This document shows, in pieces, positions 27,066-35,271 of a stretch of DNA of 64,000 nt. The number at the start of each line of letters is the position of its first letter. Position 1 is the first letter of the stretch. The position numbers and the translations under genes are program-made. The stretch spans positions 1 through 64,000 of the forward strand of contig VTTJ01000007.1 in the NCBI GenBank assembly GCA_008364785.1, given 5' to 3'. A model generated the notes under the pieces. That model had not been told where the DNA came from. It made no database searches and was given only the letters and a program-made list of their open reading frames with translations. Source of the stretch: Bacillus sp. BGMRC 2118 (GTDB lineage: Bacteria; Bacillota; Bacilli; Bacillales; SA4).

Positions 27066-27479
27066 ATGACAATTAACAATCCAAGTCGTGAAGAAATTGG
27101 AAAGCTATTAAAGAATGCAAAACGAATTGCGGTTGTCGGACTTTCTAATAATCCTGAGCGTACTTCATATATGGTCAGTGAAGCAATGCAAAAGGCAGGT
27201 TATGAAATCGTGCCAGTTAATCCGCAAATAACAGAAGTATTAGGGGTGAAATCTGTTCCTTCTTTAAAGGATATCGAAGGTCATATAGATATCGTCAACG
27301 TATTTCGACGTTCAGAATACTTACTAGATCTAGCAAAGGAATTTTTAGAAATTGATGCAGATATTTTTTGGTCTCAGCTTGGTGTGGAAGATGAAAAAGC
27401 GTATAAGTTGATAACAGAAAATGGATACCTTGCCATAATGAACCGTTGTATTAAGGTTGAACACGCACTGACAAAATAA
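27066..27479 (+). CDS. yneT: CoA-binding protein YneT
   Basis: A 137-residue Rossmann-fold CoA-binding domain (KRIAVVGLSNNPERTSYMVSEAMQKAGYEIVPVNP, then IDIVNVFRRSE and MNRCIKVEH). B. subtilis YneT sits immediately before parE, as here. The domain resembles the CoA-binding part of succinyl-CoA synthetase, but the metabolic role is unknown. I prefer the ATG at 27066, which follows GAGGGAGAG; an in-frame ATG at 27042 has no site. The terminator lies 14 nt after the stop. Confidence 0.9.
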   Translation: MTINNPSREEIGKLLKNAKRIAVVGLSNNPERTSYMVSEAMQKAGYEIVPVNPQITEVLGVKSVPSLKDIEGHIDIVNVFRRSEYLLDLAKEFLEIDADIFWSQLGVEDEKAYKLITENGYLAIMNRCIKVEHALTK

Positions 27480-27492
27480 AAATACCACCTTA

Positions 27493-27523
27493 AAATCCTT
27501 GTCATAACAAGGGTTTTTTTCAT
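27493..27523 (+). terminator. yneT terminator
   Basis: AATCCTTGT-CAT-AACAAGGGTT followed by a T run. Confidence 0.88.
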
Positions 27524-27726
27524 CTTTTTTGAAAAAGGGTGTTTGCGAAATTGAAAACAACAAGTAAAATAAGGCATAGACATGCGTTTTTTCATAAAAA
27601 AGTAGAGAGACTATTGATATGCATTACTTTCCTCTTAACGCATAAGAAAAGGTTAGTACCGTATAAGAGCGTAGAGATAGAATAGGAACTAACCAAGTTT
27701 TTCAATCACGAAAGGGGACGAACTCT

Positions 27727-29694
27727 TTGGTAAGGCAACAACAACAATTCGATTATAATGATGAGGCCATTCAGGTACTTGAAGGTCTGGAAGCAGTAAG
27801 AAAAAGACCTGGTATGTACATTGGAAGCACAGACTCTAGAGGTCTACATCACCTTGTATATGAAATACTGGATAACTCTGTAGACGAAGCCCTTGCAGGA
27901 TACGGTGATACAATTATTGTAAAGATACATAAAGATAATAGTATTTCCGTACAAGATAAAGGACGTGGGATGCCAACAGGTATGCACAAAATGGGGAAGC
28001 CAACTCCTGAAATCATTTTTACTGTTCTTCATGCCGGTGGGAAATTTGGACAAGGGGGCTATAAAACGAGTGGTGGATTACACGGTGTTGGTGCGTCTGT
28101 TGTAAATGCACTGTCTGAATGGTTAGAGGTAACAATTAAAAGAGATGGTTTTGTGTATAAGCAGCGTTTTGAAGAGGGAGGAAAGCCTGTTACAACCCTG
28201 GAGAAGACCGGGACAACAAAGCAAACAGGCACTCATATTCACTTCAAGCCTGATCCGACCATTTTTAGTGCTACCATATACTCATATGATACATTAAGTG
28301 AGCGACTCCGAGAATCAGCCTTTTTATTAAAAGGATTAAAAATAGAATTAATTGACGAACGTCATGATCAACATGATGTATATCATTATGAAAACGGAAT
28401 ATCAGCATTTGTAGAATACCTAAACGAAGAAAAGGACGCCCTTCATCACGTTGTGTCTATGGAAGGGATCGTAAACGACATTGAAGTGGAATTTGCTTTT
28501 CAATTTAATGATGCTTACTCTGAAACGGTACTATCCTTCGTAAACAATGTTCGTACAAAAGACGGAGGCACACATGAGGCTGGTGCAAAATCGGCTTTAA
28601 CTCGTGTGTTTAACGAATACGCTAGAAAGGTTAGCTTGTTAAAGGAAAAAGACAAAAACCTTGAAGGTGCAGATATTCGAGAGGGCCTAGCAGCCATTGT
28701 ATCAGTTAGAATTCCTGAAGCAATCCTACAATTTGAAGGACAAACAAAAGGAAAGTTAGGTACAAGTGAGGCGCGTTCCGCGGTAGATGCTGTCGTATCA
28801 GAGAAGCTTGCTTATTTCTTAGAGGAGAATCCTGATATTAGCTCTTTACTGATCAAGAAGGCGATAAAGGCATTTCAAGCACGTGAAGCAGCTAGAAAAG
28901 CAAGAGAGGATGCACGTAGCGGGAAAAAGAAAAAACGCTCAGAGGCCGTTCTAAGTGGAAAGCTGACACCTGCACAATCACGTAACCCTCAGAAAAATGA
29001 ACTATACCTTGTAGAGGGTGACTCTGCCGGTGGTTCTGCGAAGCAAGGCCGTGATCGTCGCTTCCAAGCGATCCTTCCATTACGAGGTAAAGTTATTAAT
29101 ACCGAAAAGGCTAAGCTTGCCGATATATTTAAGAATGAAGAAATCAATACAATCATTCATGCTATTGGTGGAGGAGTAGGGACAGATTTCTCAGTAGAAG
29201 ATATTAACTACGACAAGGTTGTCATTATGACCGATGCTGATACAGATGGTGCACATATTCAAGTATTATTACTGACGTTTTTCTATCGCTATATGAAGCC
29301 TTTACTAGAAGCGGGAAAGGTGTATATTGCACTTCCACCACTTTACAAAGTTAGTAAGGGGACTGGGAAAAAAGAAGTCATTGAATATTCATGGTCTGAT
29401 GATACGTTGAAAGATGCCATTAAAAAAGTAGGAAAAGGCTACACACTTCAACGTTATAAGGGACTTGGAGAAATGAATGCAGATCAATTATGGGATACAA
29501 CGATGAATCCAGAGACAAGAACGTTAATTCGTGTGAGAATTGATGATGCAGCAAGAGCAGAGCGTCGTGTGACAACATTAATGGGTGACAAGGTTGAACC
29601 TCGTCGTAAGTGGATCGAAACAAACGTTGACTTCGGTATGGAAGAGGAATCGAATCTGCCAAACGCAAAAATTTCGACCCTCGAGGAGGTTTAA
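27727..29694 (+). CDS. parE: DNA topoisomerase IV subunit B
   Basis: A 655-residue ATPase subunit of topoisomerase IV, which unlinks daughter chromosomes. GHKL ATPase motifs are visible (VRKRPGMYIGST, DNSVDEALAG, DKGRGMPTG, GGLHGVGASVVNAL). The TOPRIM part has LVEGDSAGGSA, MTDADTDGAHI and LQRYKGLGEMNADQLWDTTM. The start is a TTG with AAAGGGGACG upstream. It is 5 nt from parC and clearly in one operon with it. It is ParE rather than GyrB by its pairing with parC and by position after yneT. Confidence 0.95.
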   Translation: MVRQQQQFDYNDEAIQVLEGLEAVRKRPGMYIGSTDSRGLHHLVYEILDNSVDEALAGYGDTIIVKIHKDNSISVQDKGRGMPTGMHKMGKPTPEIIFTVLHAGGKFGQGGYKTSGGLHGVGASVVNALSEWLEVTIKRDGFVYKQRFEEGGKPVTTLEKTGTTKQTGTHIHFKPDPTIFSATIYSYDTLSERLRESAFLLKGLKIELIDERHDQHDVYHYENGISAFVEYLNEEKDALHHVVSMEGIVNDIEVEFAFQFNDAYSETVLSFVNNVRTKDGGTHEAGAKSALTRVFNEYARKVSLLKEKDKNLEGADIREGLAAIVSVRIPEAILQFEGQTKGKLGTSEARSAVDAVVSEKLAYFLEENPDISSLLIKKAIKAFQAREAARKAREDARSGKKKKRSEAVLSGKLTPAQSRNPQKNELYLVEGDSAGGSAKQGRDRRFQAILPLRGKVINTEKAKLADIFKNEEINTIIHAIGGGVGTDFSVEDINYDKVVIMTDADTDGAHIQVLLLTFFYRYMKPLLEAGKVYIALPPLYKVSKGTGKKEVIEYSWSDDTLKDAIKKVGKGYTLQRYKGLGEMNADQLWDTTMNPETRTLIRVRIDDAARAERRVTTLMGDKVEPRRKWIETNVDFGMEEESNLPNAKISTLEEV

Positions 29695-29699
29695 TATAA

Positions 29700-32129
29700 A
29701 TGACACAGGAATTATTTAGAGACTTACCACTAGAAGAAGTGTTAGGTGACCGTTTTGGTCGATATAGTAAATATATTATTCAAGATCGTGCTCTTCCAGA
29801 TGCACGTGATGGTTTGAAGCCAGTACAACGACGCATTTTATATGCAATGCATGCTGAAGGAAATACACACGATAAGGGCTTCCGTAAGTCGGCGAAAACA
29901 GTTGGTAACGTTATTGGGAACTATCATCCTCATGGAGATTCCTCGGTGTATGAGGCAATGGTACGTATGAGCCAAGACTGGAAAATGCGAAACGTCTTAG
30001 TTGAAATGCATGGGAATAACGGAAGTATGGACGGGGACCCGGCTGCTGCAATGCGTTATACCGAAGCAAGACTTTCTGCCATTGCAACAGAATTATTGCG
30101 TGATATAGATAAGAAGACTGTAGAATTTGTATCAAACTTTGATGATACAAGTATGGAACCTACTGTTTTACCATCTATGTTTCCTAACCTATTGGTAAAC
30201 GGTTCTACCGGTATCTCCGCAGGTTATGCAACTGACATCCCACCTCATAATCTAACAGAAGCAATTGATGCGGTGATTATGAGAATGGACAAGCCAAGCG
30301 CGACAGTCGAAGAGTTAATGACAGTGATTAAAGGCCCTGACTTCCCAACTGGAGGAATCATTCAAGGTGTTGATGGTATTCAAAAGGCTTATGAAACCGG
30401 TAAAGGTAAAATTATTATTCGTGGAAATGCCTCAGTTGAAGATGTAAAAGGCGGTAAGCAGCAAATCGTTATTACAGAAATTCCATTTGAAGTGAATAAA
30501 GCGAATTTAGTAAAGAAAATGGATGAACTTCGTCTAGATAAGAAAGTTGAAGGCATTTCCGAAGTACGTGATGAGACAGACCGTACGGGACTTCGTATCG
30601 TCGTTGAATTGAAAAAAGATGCGGATGCAAACGGTGTGTTAAATTATCTATATAAGAATACAGACTTGCAAGTACCATATAACTTTAATATGGTCGCGAT
30701 CCATAATCGTCGTCCTCGATTAATGAGTTTACCTAACTTATTAGATGCCTATATTGAACATCAGAAAGAGGTAGTAACAAACCGTTCAAACTTCGAGTTG
30801 AAGAAAGCTCAAGAGAGACAACATGTTGTAGAAGGTTTAATTAAGGCATTATCAATACTAGATCAAGTAATCGCAACAATCCGAGCTTCAAAGGATAAAA
30901 AGGATGCGAAGGAAAACTTGATGAAGGAATACGATTTCACAGAACCTCAATCTGAAGCAATCGTATCGTTACAGCTATATCGTTTAACAAACACAGATAT
31001 TACACAGCTAATAAAAGAATCAGAAGAGTTAGCAGCAAAAATCGCAGAATTAACACAAATACTAAACAGCGAAACTAAGCTGGCTTCCGTGATTAAAACT
31101 GATTTAAAAAGAGTGAAGAAAACTTACGCAGATGTTAGGCGTACTCGTATTGAGGCAGAGATTGAAGAAATAAAAATTAATCTTGAAGTGATGGTTCCAT
31201 CAGAAGATGTAATTGTAACCGTTACGAAAGATGGCTATGTTAAGCGCACGAGTCTACGTTCTTATGCAGCATCGAATGGCCAGGACTTCGGGATGAAGGA
31301 CACAGATAGAATAGTAAGAAAGCTTGATATTAATACAACAGAAACGTTGTTGTTATTTACTAACAAAGGAAACTATCTGTATCTTCCAGTACATGAGATA
31401 CCAGATATCCGTTGGAAAGACCTTGGACAGCATGTTGCAAATATTGTACCGATAGATAAAGATGAATCCATTATTGAGGCACTTCAGATCAAAGACTTTG
31501 ATGCTCCATACTACTTACTATTTACAACGAGAAACGGTATGGTGAAAAAGACCGAACTAAATCAATATAAAGCATCCCGATATTCAAAAGCGTTAGTAGC
31601 GATTAACTTAAAGGATGATGATCAAGTTGTCGAAGTACATTTAACTGACGGTACTCAGGATGTGTTCATTGCTACTAGTACTGGATATGCTCTCTGGTTT
31701 AGTGAAGAAGAAGTCAATCCTACTGGTGCAAGATCAGCAGGGGTAAAAGGGATTAATTTAAAGGACGAGGACTTTGTCGTAACAGGTTCAGTTATTAACC
31801 CAGATAAGAAAGTGAACTTAGTTTTAGTCACTCATCGTGGATCCACGAAAAAAATGGGATTATCAGAGTTTGAAAAAGCAACTCGGGCGAAACGAGGAGT
31901 TGTTACTTTACGTGAGTTAAAGTCAAATCCACATCGTATTGTAAAAGTAATCCCAGTGGTTGATACAGAAGATGTAGTTGTCGTACAAACTGCAAAGAAC
32001 GTAACCGAAATGGTGGATCCGATTAACCTGCGTCCAAATGATCGATATAGTAACGGATCATTTGTCGTTGATATTGACGATGCAGGTGTTGTAACAGATG
32101 TTTGGAAGCAAGGAAAAGAGGAAAAATAA
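29700..32129 (+). CDS. parC: DNA topoisomerase IV subunit A
   Basis: An 809-residue breakage-reunion subunit. The catalytic tyrosine is Y120 ([11 protein letters not shown]). The quinolone-resistance-determining region reads [12 protein letters not shown], the unmutated Gram-positive form. The C-terminal domain carries the beta-pinwheel repeats typical of ParC. GAGGAGG lies before the ATG, which follows the parE stop by 5 nt. Confidence 0.96.
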   Translation: MTQELFRDLPLEEVLGDRFGRYSKYIIQDRALPDARDGLKPVQRRILYAMHAEGNTHDKGFRKSAKTVGNVIGNYHPHGDSSVYEAMVRMSQDWKMRNVLVEMHGNNGSMDGDPAAAMRYTEARLSAIATELLRDIDKKTVEFVSNFDDTSMEPTVLPSMFPNLLVNGSTGISAGYATDIPPHNLTEAIDAVIMRMDKPSATVEELMTVIKGPDFPTGGIIQGVDGIQKAYETGKGKIIIRGNASVEDVKGGKQQIVITEIPFEVNKANLVKKMDELRLDKKVEGISEVRDETDRTGLRIVVELKKDADANGVLNYLYKNTDLQVPYNFNMVAIHNRRPRLMSLPNLLDAYIEHQKEVVTNRSNFELKKAQERQHVVEGLIKALSILDQVIATIRASKDKKDAKENLMKEYDFTEPQSEAIVSLQLYRLTNTDITQLIKESEELAAKIAELTQILNSETKLASVIKTDLKRVKKTYADVRRTRIEAEIEEIKINLEVMVPSEDVIVTVTKDGYVKRTSLRSYAASNGQDFGMKDTDRIVRKLDINTTETLLLFTNKGNYLYLPVHEIPDIRWKDLGQHVANIVPIDKDESIIEALQIKDFDAPYYLLFTTRNGMVKKTELNQYKASRYSKALVAINLKDDDQVVEVHLTDGTQDVFIATSTGYALWFSEEEVNPTGARSAGVKGINLKDEDFVVTGSVINPDKKVNLVLVTHRGSTKKMGLSEFEKATRAKRGVVTLRELKSNPHRIVKVIPVVDTEDVVVVQTAKNVTEMVDPINLRPNDRYSNGSFVVDIDDAGVVTDVWKQGKEEK

Positions 32130-32134
32130 GGACC

Positions 32135-32166
32135 AGAGCATATCCAAAAGGGTATGCTCTATTTCT
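32135..32166 (+). terminator. parEC terminator
   Basis: AGAGCATA-(9 nt)-TATGCTCT followed by ATTTCTATTG, a moderate T-rich run. Confidence 0.75.
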
Positions 32167-32186
32167 ATTGTGGGGGAAAACAATTG

Positions 32187-32293
32187 TGCCTCATTTTGTT
32201 TCATATATTAGGTTTACCGTTGCTGATATATATTCCTTGATGCATATTTTTATAAAATGAAACAAATATCAAGATAATGATACATATGAGGCA
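32187..32293. repeat. Nested inverted repeat of unknown role
   Basis: Outer arms TGCCTCAT (32187-32194) and ATGAGGCA (32286-32293), inner arms TTTGTTTCAT (32195-32204) and ATGAAACAAA (32257-32266). All pairs are perfect; 19 unpaired bases separate the two 3' arms. It lies just upstream of the rsgA leader promoter. It could be a structured RNA, a relic of a small element, or a protein binding site. Confidence 0.5.
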
Positions 32294-32337
32294 ACTAGAC
32301 GGATTTACCATTTTATAAAAAAATATCCATTTTTGTA

Positions 32338-32366
32338 TTTACAAGATAAGATGATTGTATTATACT
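32338..32366 (+). promoter_or_regulatory. Sigma-A promoter of the rsgA leader
   Basis: TTTACA at 32338-32343, 17 nt spacer, TATACT at 32361-32366. Start expected near 32373, giving a leader of about 280 nt before rsgA. Confidence 0.7.
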
Positions 32367-32402
32367 TAGTTTAAATAACTGAACGAAAGAGAGGGATGTA
32401 TT

Positions 32403-32465
32403 ATGGAAAAGTTAATTGTTGTAAACGCATATAATTTCATAGCACAGCCCTTGGTATGTAAATAA
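32403..32465 (+). CDS. Leader peptide of the rsgA attenuator (20 aa)
   Basis: A 20-codon frame (MEKLIVVNAYNFIAQPLVCK) with AGAGAGGGATG just upstream of the ATG. Its codons 14-16 (GCA CAG CCC) contain the 5' arm of an antiterminator. Ribosome progress here should decide which downstream hairpin forms. The peptide itself has no recognised family and is probably not a functional product. Confidence 0.6.
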   Translation: MEKLIVVNAYNFIAQPLVCK

Positions 32466-32536
32466 TTCGATTCTTCTAACTATGTGAACGGATAGTAAAA
32501 CCATGGGCTGTGAATACACTCATGGTTTTTCTTTGT
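32443..32536 (+). promoter_or_regulatory. Putative ribosome-dependent attenuator upstream of rsgA
   Basis: CACAGCCC (32443-32450, inside the leader peptide) pairs perfectly with GGGCTGTG (32505-32512), extended by TGG / CCA across one mismatch. The terminator AAAACCATG (32497-32505) / CATGGTTTT (32521-32529), followed by TTCTTT, uses the overlapping bases 32501-32505. The two hairpins cannot coexist. A ribosome reaching the leader stop would cover the first arm and favour termination; one stalled early would leave it free and favour read-through. Confidence 0.65.
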
Positions 32537-32582
32537 TATTAGAAGTATCTCGGCTTTTTATAGCTGGATACATCTACACAGT

Positions 32583-32609
32583 AGGACCGTGAAAACGGTC
32601 CTTTTTTTA
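32583..32609 (+). terminator. Second terminator in the rsgA leader
   Basis: GGACCGT-GAAA-ACGGTCC followed by seven T, 46 nt before the rsgA start. It is a strong intrinsic terminator in front of the gene, so it must be bypassed for expression, unless a promoter exists after it. I found no clear competing antiterminator for this one. Confidence 0.85.
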
Positions 32610-32654
32610 TTATAAAAAAACAAAAAACTAAACGTTCCGTAGGAGGAAACAAAT

Positions 32655-33716
32655 TTGAATTTAACTCAATTAGGATGGAATACACACTTACAAAATGAAT
32701 TTGAAACTGTAAAGAATAATGAATGGATTGCTGGAAGAGTAACATTAGAGCATAAACGGATTTATCGTGTAATGACAGAGTCAGGTGAATTAATGGCAGA
32801 GATTACGGGGAAAATGCGATTCCAGGCAGAAGGACGAGAAGATTATCCGGCAGTTGGGGATTGGGTCCTGCTTTCAGCAAGACTAAATGAAGGAAAAGCA
32901 ACGATTCACGGAATTTTACCACGCTTTAGTAAGTTTTCAAGAAAAGTAGCTGGAGAAACAACGGAAGAACAAATTGTTGCAACTAATGTTAATACAGTCT
33001 TTCTAGTAGCAGCCTTAAATCAAGACTTTAATATCCGTAGATTAGAACGGTATCTTCTCTTAACATGGGAGAGTGGAGCAAATCCAGTCATCGTCTTAAC
33101 GAAAGCGGATCTCTGCGATGACGCAGAACCTTTTATTCAACAAGTGGAAGGTGTTGCATTTGGTGTTCCGATCCATGTTACGAGTGCCAAGGACTTAACA
33201 GGACTAGAATCGTTGCAATCCTACCTTGGAGAAGGTCAGACAGTTGCCTTGCTTGGTTCTTCCGGTGCAGGTAAATCTACGCTAACAAACTATTTGCTTG
33301 GAGAAGAAAAACAACTTGTACAAGATATTAGAGATGAAGACGGCAAAGGACGTCATACAACAACACATAGAGAACTAGTCTTGCTTCCATCTGGTGGTAT
33401 GATTATTGATACTCCTGGTATGAGAGAGTTACAGTTGTGGGAAGCTGACAATGGAATGAGTCAAAGCTTTTCAGATGTTGAAGAGCTGGCTGAACAATGT
33501 TACTTCAGAGATTGTAAACATGAAAAAGAACGTGAATGCAGAGTGCGAGAAGCTATTGAATCGGGAGCGCTTGAAGAGAAACGGTACCAAAGCTATATAA
33601 AGCTTCAACGAGAGCTTGCATACCTGGAAAGAAAAAATGACAAAAGAGCACAGTTAGCTGAAAAGGAAAAATGGAAAAAGCTTGCGGGTGACCGTACAAG
33701 AGTCTATAGAAAATAA
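32655..33716 (+). CDS. rsgA: RsgA-type ribosome small subunit-dependent GTPase
   Basis: A 353-residue circularly permuted GTPase: N-terminal OB-fold (about 30-100), G4 TKAD, G1 GSSGAGKST (201-209), the switch segment GKGRHTTTHREL, G3 DTPGMREL, and a zinc finger C282-x4-C287-x-H289-x5-C295. RsgA promotes late 30S maturation and acts in the (p)ppGpp response. It is longer than B. subtilis YloQ (298 residues). The location, after parC and with its own attenuator, is not that of the prpC-prkC-yloQ cluster. I infer a second, regulated paralog. The start is a TTG with GGAGGAAACAAA upstream. Confidence 0.92.
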   Translation: MNLTQLGWNTHLQNEFETVKNNEWIAGRVTLEHKRIYRVMTESGELMAEITGKMRFQAEGREDYPAVGDWVLLSARLNEGKATIHGILPRFSKFSRKVAGETTEEQIVATNVNTVFLVAALNQDFNIRRLERYLLLTWESGANPVIVLTKADLCDDAEPFIQQVEGVAFGVPIHVTSAKDLTGLESLQSYLGEGQTVALLGSSGAGKSTLTNYLLGEEKQLVQDIRDEDGKGRHTTTHRELVLLPSGGMIIDTPGMRELQLWEADNGMSQSFSDVEELAEQCYFRDCKHEKERECRVREAIESGALEEKRYQSYIKLQRELAYLERKNDKRAQLAEKEKWKKLAGDRTRVYRK

Positions 33717-33728
33717 AATATGGAATAA

Positions 33729-33772
33729 CAGCAAATGACCAGGTCAACGAATGACCTGGTCATTTGCTGATT
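33729..33772 (+). terminator. rsgA terminator
   Basis: CAGCAAATGACCAGGT-(9 nt)-ACCTGGTCATTTGCTG, 16 bp perfect, followed by ATTATTGTTTTTT. Confidence 0.92.
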
Positions 33773-34248
33773 ATTGTTTTTTCTAGTGTGGTTTTATGTA
33801 AATCATTACTTAAATTTCCTCAATTTATCATTATTGGTAGAAATGATGAGCTGTTATGGTACTAAATAAATATGGCGTTGGAACTGCATCATTTTTGACC
33901 ACCGTTCAATCTAGTAGAAGTACCCAAGTATTTAAAAAAATCCAAACCTCGCTTCACGGGAGTCGAATCTTGCAATGATAGAGTTTAACCAACATAGAGA
34001 AGTACTATTACAGAAGAACTTCAGACTGAAGTAATAGACAAACAAACTGAATTTGAAACGATGTAGGTTTCGATTTCACCGTCTCTTTATTACTTTTTTA
34101 TAACTTAAATAGTTCACTTAGGTACCTTGCTTCATAAAATTATAGTAAGGGTTTATTTTCTGCTTATAAATATTGAAGTAATCAGTGTATGGTAGTCTGC
34201 AGATTTCTTCTACTGTTTATCAAAATACACAAAAAAAGGGGTGTTTAA
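33773..34248. other. Intergenic stretch without a recognised gene
   Basis: About 475 nt. A short plus-strand frame near 34003-34065 reads STITEELQTEVIDKQTEFETM before a stop and looks coding-like, but it is only about 20 codons with stops upstream and no start. It may be a gene remnant. Nothing else is recognised. Confidence 0.4.
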
Positions 34249-34635
34249 GTGAAAAGGCTACAAGTAATGATAATCGTATGTTTAAGTATAATACTAACAG
34301 GATGTGAAAATGAAGAAAAAAAAGCTTGGGAACCTTATAGTCCTTTGAATACTACATCCTTAATGAAGCAATATGCTATACAAAATCAATATCAACAATT
34401 TAAAACCTTGATACAAGAAGGGTATAATGAAGAGGAAATAAAACAAATCTATGAAACTGTAAGGAAAACAAGTACGAATCATGCTGAAATAAATACTTTT
34501 ACATTAGTTACCTTTGATAATGGTAAAATGTTGCTTGTACATTTATCACCATCGCACAGTGGAGAAGTATACATTCAGGATGTTGTGGAGATCCCACAAG
34601 AATTATCAGATACCTTTCATGGGATACTCAATTGA
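34249..34635 (+). CDS. Small lipoprotein, unknown function
   Basis: A 128-residue protein with a lipoprotein signal: MKRLQVMIIVCLSIILTGC, lipobox L-T-G-C with the cysteine at 19. The mature part is hydrophilic (YNEEEIKQIYETVRKTS) and ends in a small beta-rich region. It starts at a GTG after AAAAAAAGGGGTG. No family was recognised. It stands alone. Confidence 0.75.
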   Translation: MKRLQVMIIVCLSIILTGCENEEKKAWEPYSPLNTTSLMKQYAIQNQYQQFKTLIQEGYNEEEIKQIYETVRKTSTNHAEINTFTLVTFDNGKMLLVHLSPSHSGEVYIQDVVEIPQELSDTFHGILN

Positions 34636-34968
34636 TGGGTTTACGAACAATTCTAAGTATTCTTATATGAATATAATAGAAGAAATAAAACTAATACAAA
34701 AACCTATGTTAAATGTATCAATCAACACCCCTAAAACAAATTCATTTAACAGGTGATGATGAAGCAAGTGAGTAAGAAACTATGTGGGTCTTATTGAAGA
34801 GGTAATTCAATCGTTGCATAATACATAGTAGACCTATACTGTTCAGCAGAAAAAAAGTACGAATTTGTGAACTGCTCGCTTAGAAAACTGGAAAAATTAG
34901 TGAAGTGCCGGGGTTTAGTGATCACAAAATGATATTAATTTTTTGTAAAAACAAACACGGTACCCCTC
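34636..34968. other. Intergenic stretch without a recognised gene
   Basis: About 330 nt between the small lipoprotein and the next promoter. It is AT-rich, with stops in all frames. No hairpin with a T run, RNA or repeat was recognised. Confidence 0.5.
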
Positions 34969-34997
34969 TTTTCAGATGTTTAGATTAATGTTATGAT
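34969..34997 (+). promoter_or_regulatory. Promoter of the ABC-class ATPase leader
   Basis: TTTTCA (34969-34974), 17 nt spacer, then an extended -10 TGTTATGAT with TATGAT at 34992-34997. Start near 35004, leader of about 268 nt. The -35 is weak, the extended -10 is good. Confidence 0.55.
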
Positions 34998-35028
34998 TGT
35001 GTTGTTATAAAAATAATCATGAATGAGG

Positions 35029-35152
35029 TGAGGATAATGAAAACAAAAAAATATATGTCTTATCCTCATATTGCTAATTAAATTTTTCAACTTTTTACTT
35101 AAAATACATTTGCTCTGAGGGTAGGATTATTCACTCTCAGGGCTTTTATATT
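35029..35152 (+). promoter_or_regulatory. Putative ribosome-dependent attenuator upstream of the ABC-class ATPase
   Basis: Four arms. A = TGAGGATA (35029-35036, at the leader ribosome binding site), B = TATCCTCA (35061-35068, in the leader peptide), C = TGAGGGTA (35116-35123), D = CTCAGGGC (35136-35143). A:B is a perfect 8 bp pair; B:C is 8 bp with one G-T; C overlaps GCTCTGAG (35112-35119), which pairs with D and is followed by TTTTATATTT. B:C (read-through) and C:D (termination) exclude each other, and translation of the leader governs whether B is free. Confidence 0.62.
35037..35081 (+). CDS. Leader peptide of the ABC-class ATPase attenuator (14 aa)
   Basis: Fourteen codons (MKTKKYMSYPHIAN) and a TAA, with GAGGTGAGGATA immediately before the ATG, a strong ribosome binding site. 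Codons 9-11 (TAT CCT CAT) contain the arm that can pair either with the ribosome binding site or with the following terminator. No homolog is expected; the role is regulatory. Confidence 0.6.
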   Translation: MKTKKYMSYPHIAN

Positions 35153-35191
35153 TAGGCGGAAGAAATATTTTAGTTTTCTGGCAAACCTATT

Positions 35192-35228
35192 ATGACAGTC
35201 GCTTCCGAGTGACTGTCATTTTTTTGTT
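35192..35228 (+). terminator. Second terminator in the ATPase leader
   Basis: ATGACAGTC-(10 nt)-GACTGTCAT followed by a run of seven T, 45 nt before the ATPase ribosome binding site. As in the rsgA leader, a strong terminator sits directly ahead of the gene. Confidence 0.88.
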
Positions 35229-35271
35229 TTTCGTTATTCATCACTTTCTAAATATGAAAGGATGATGCATT

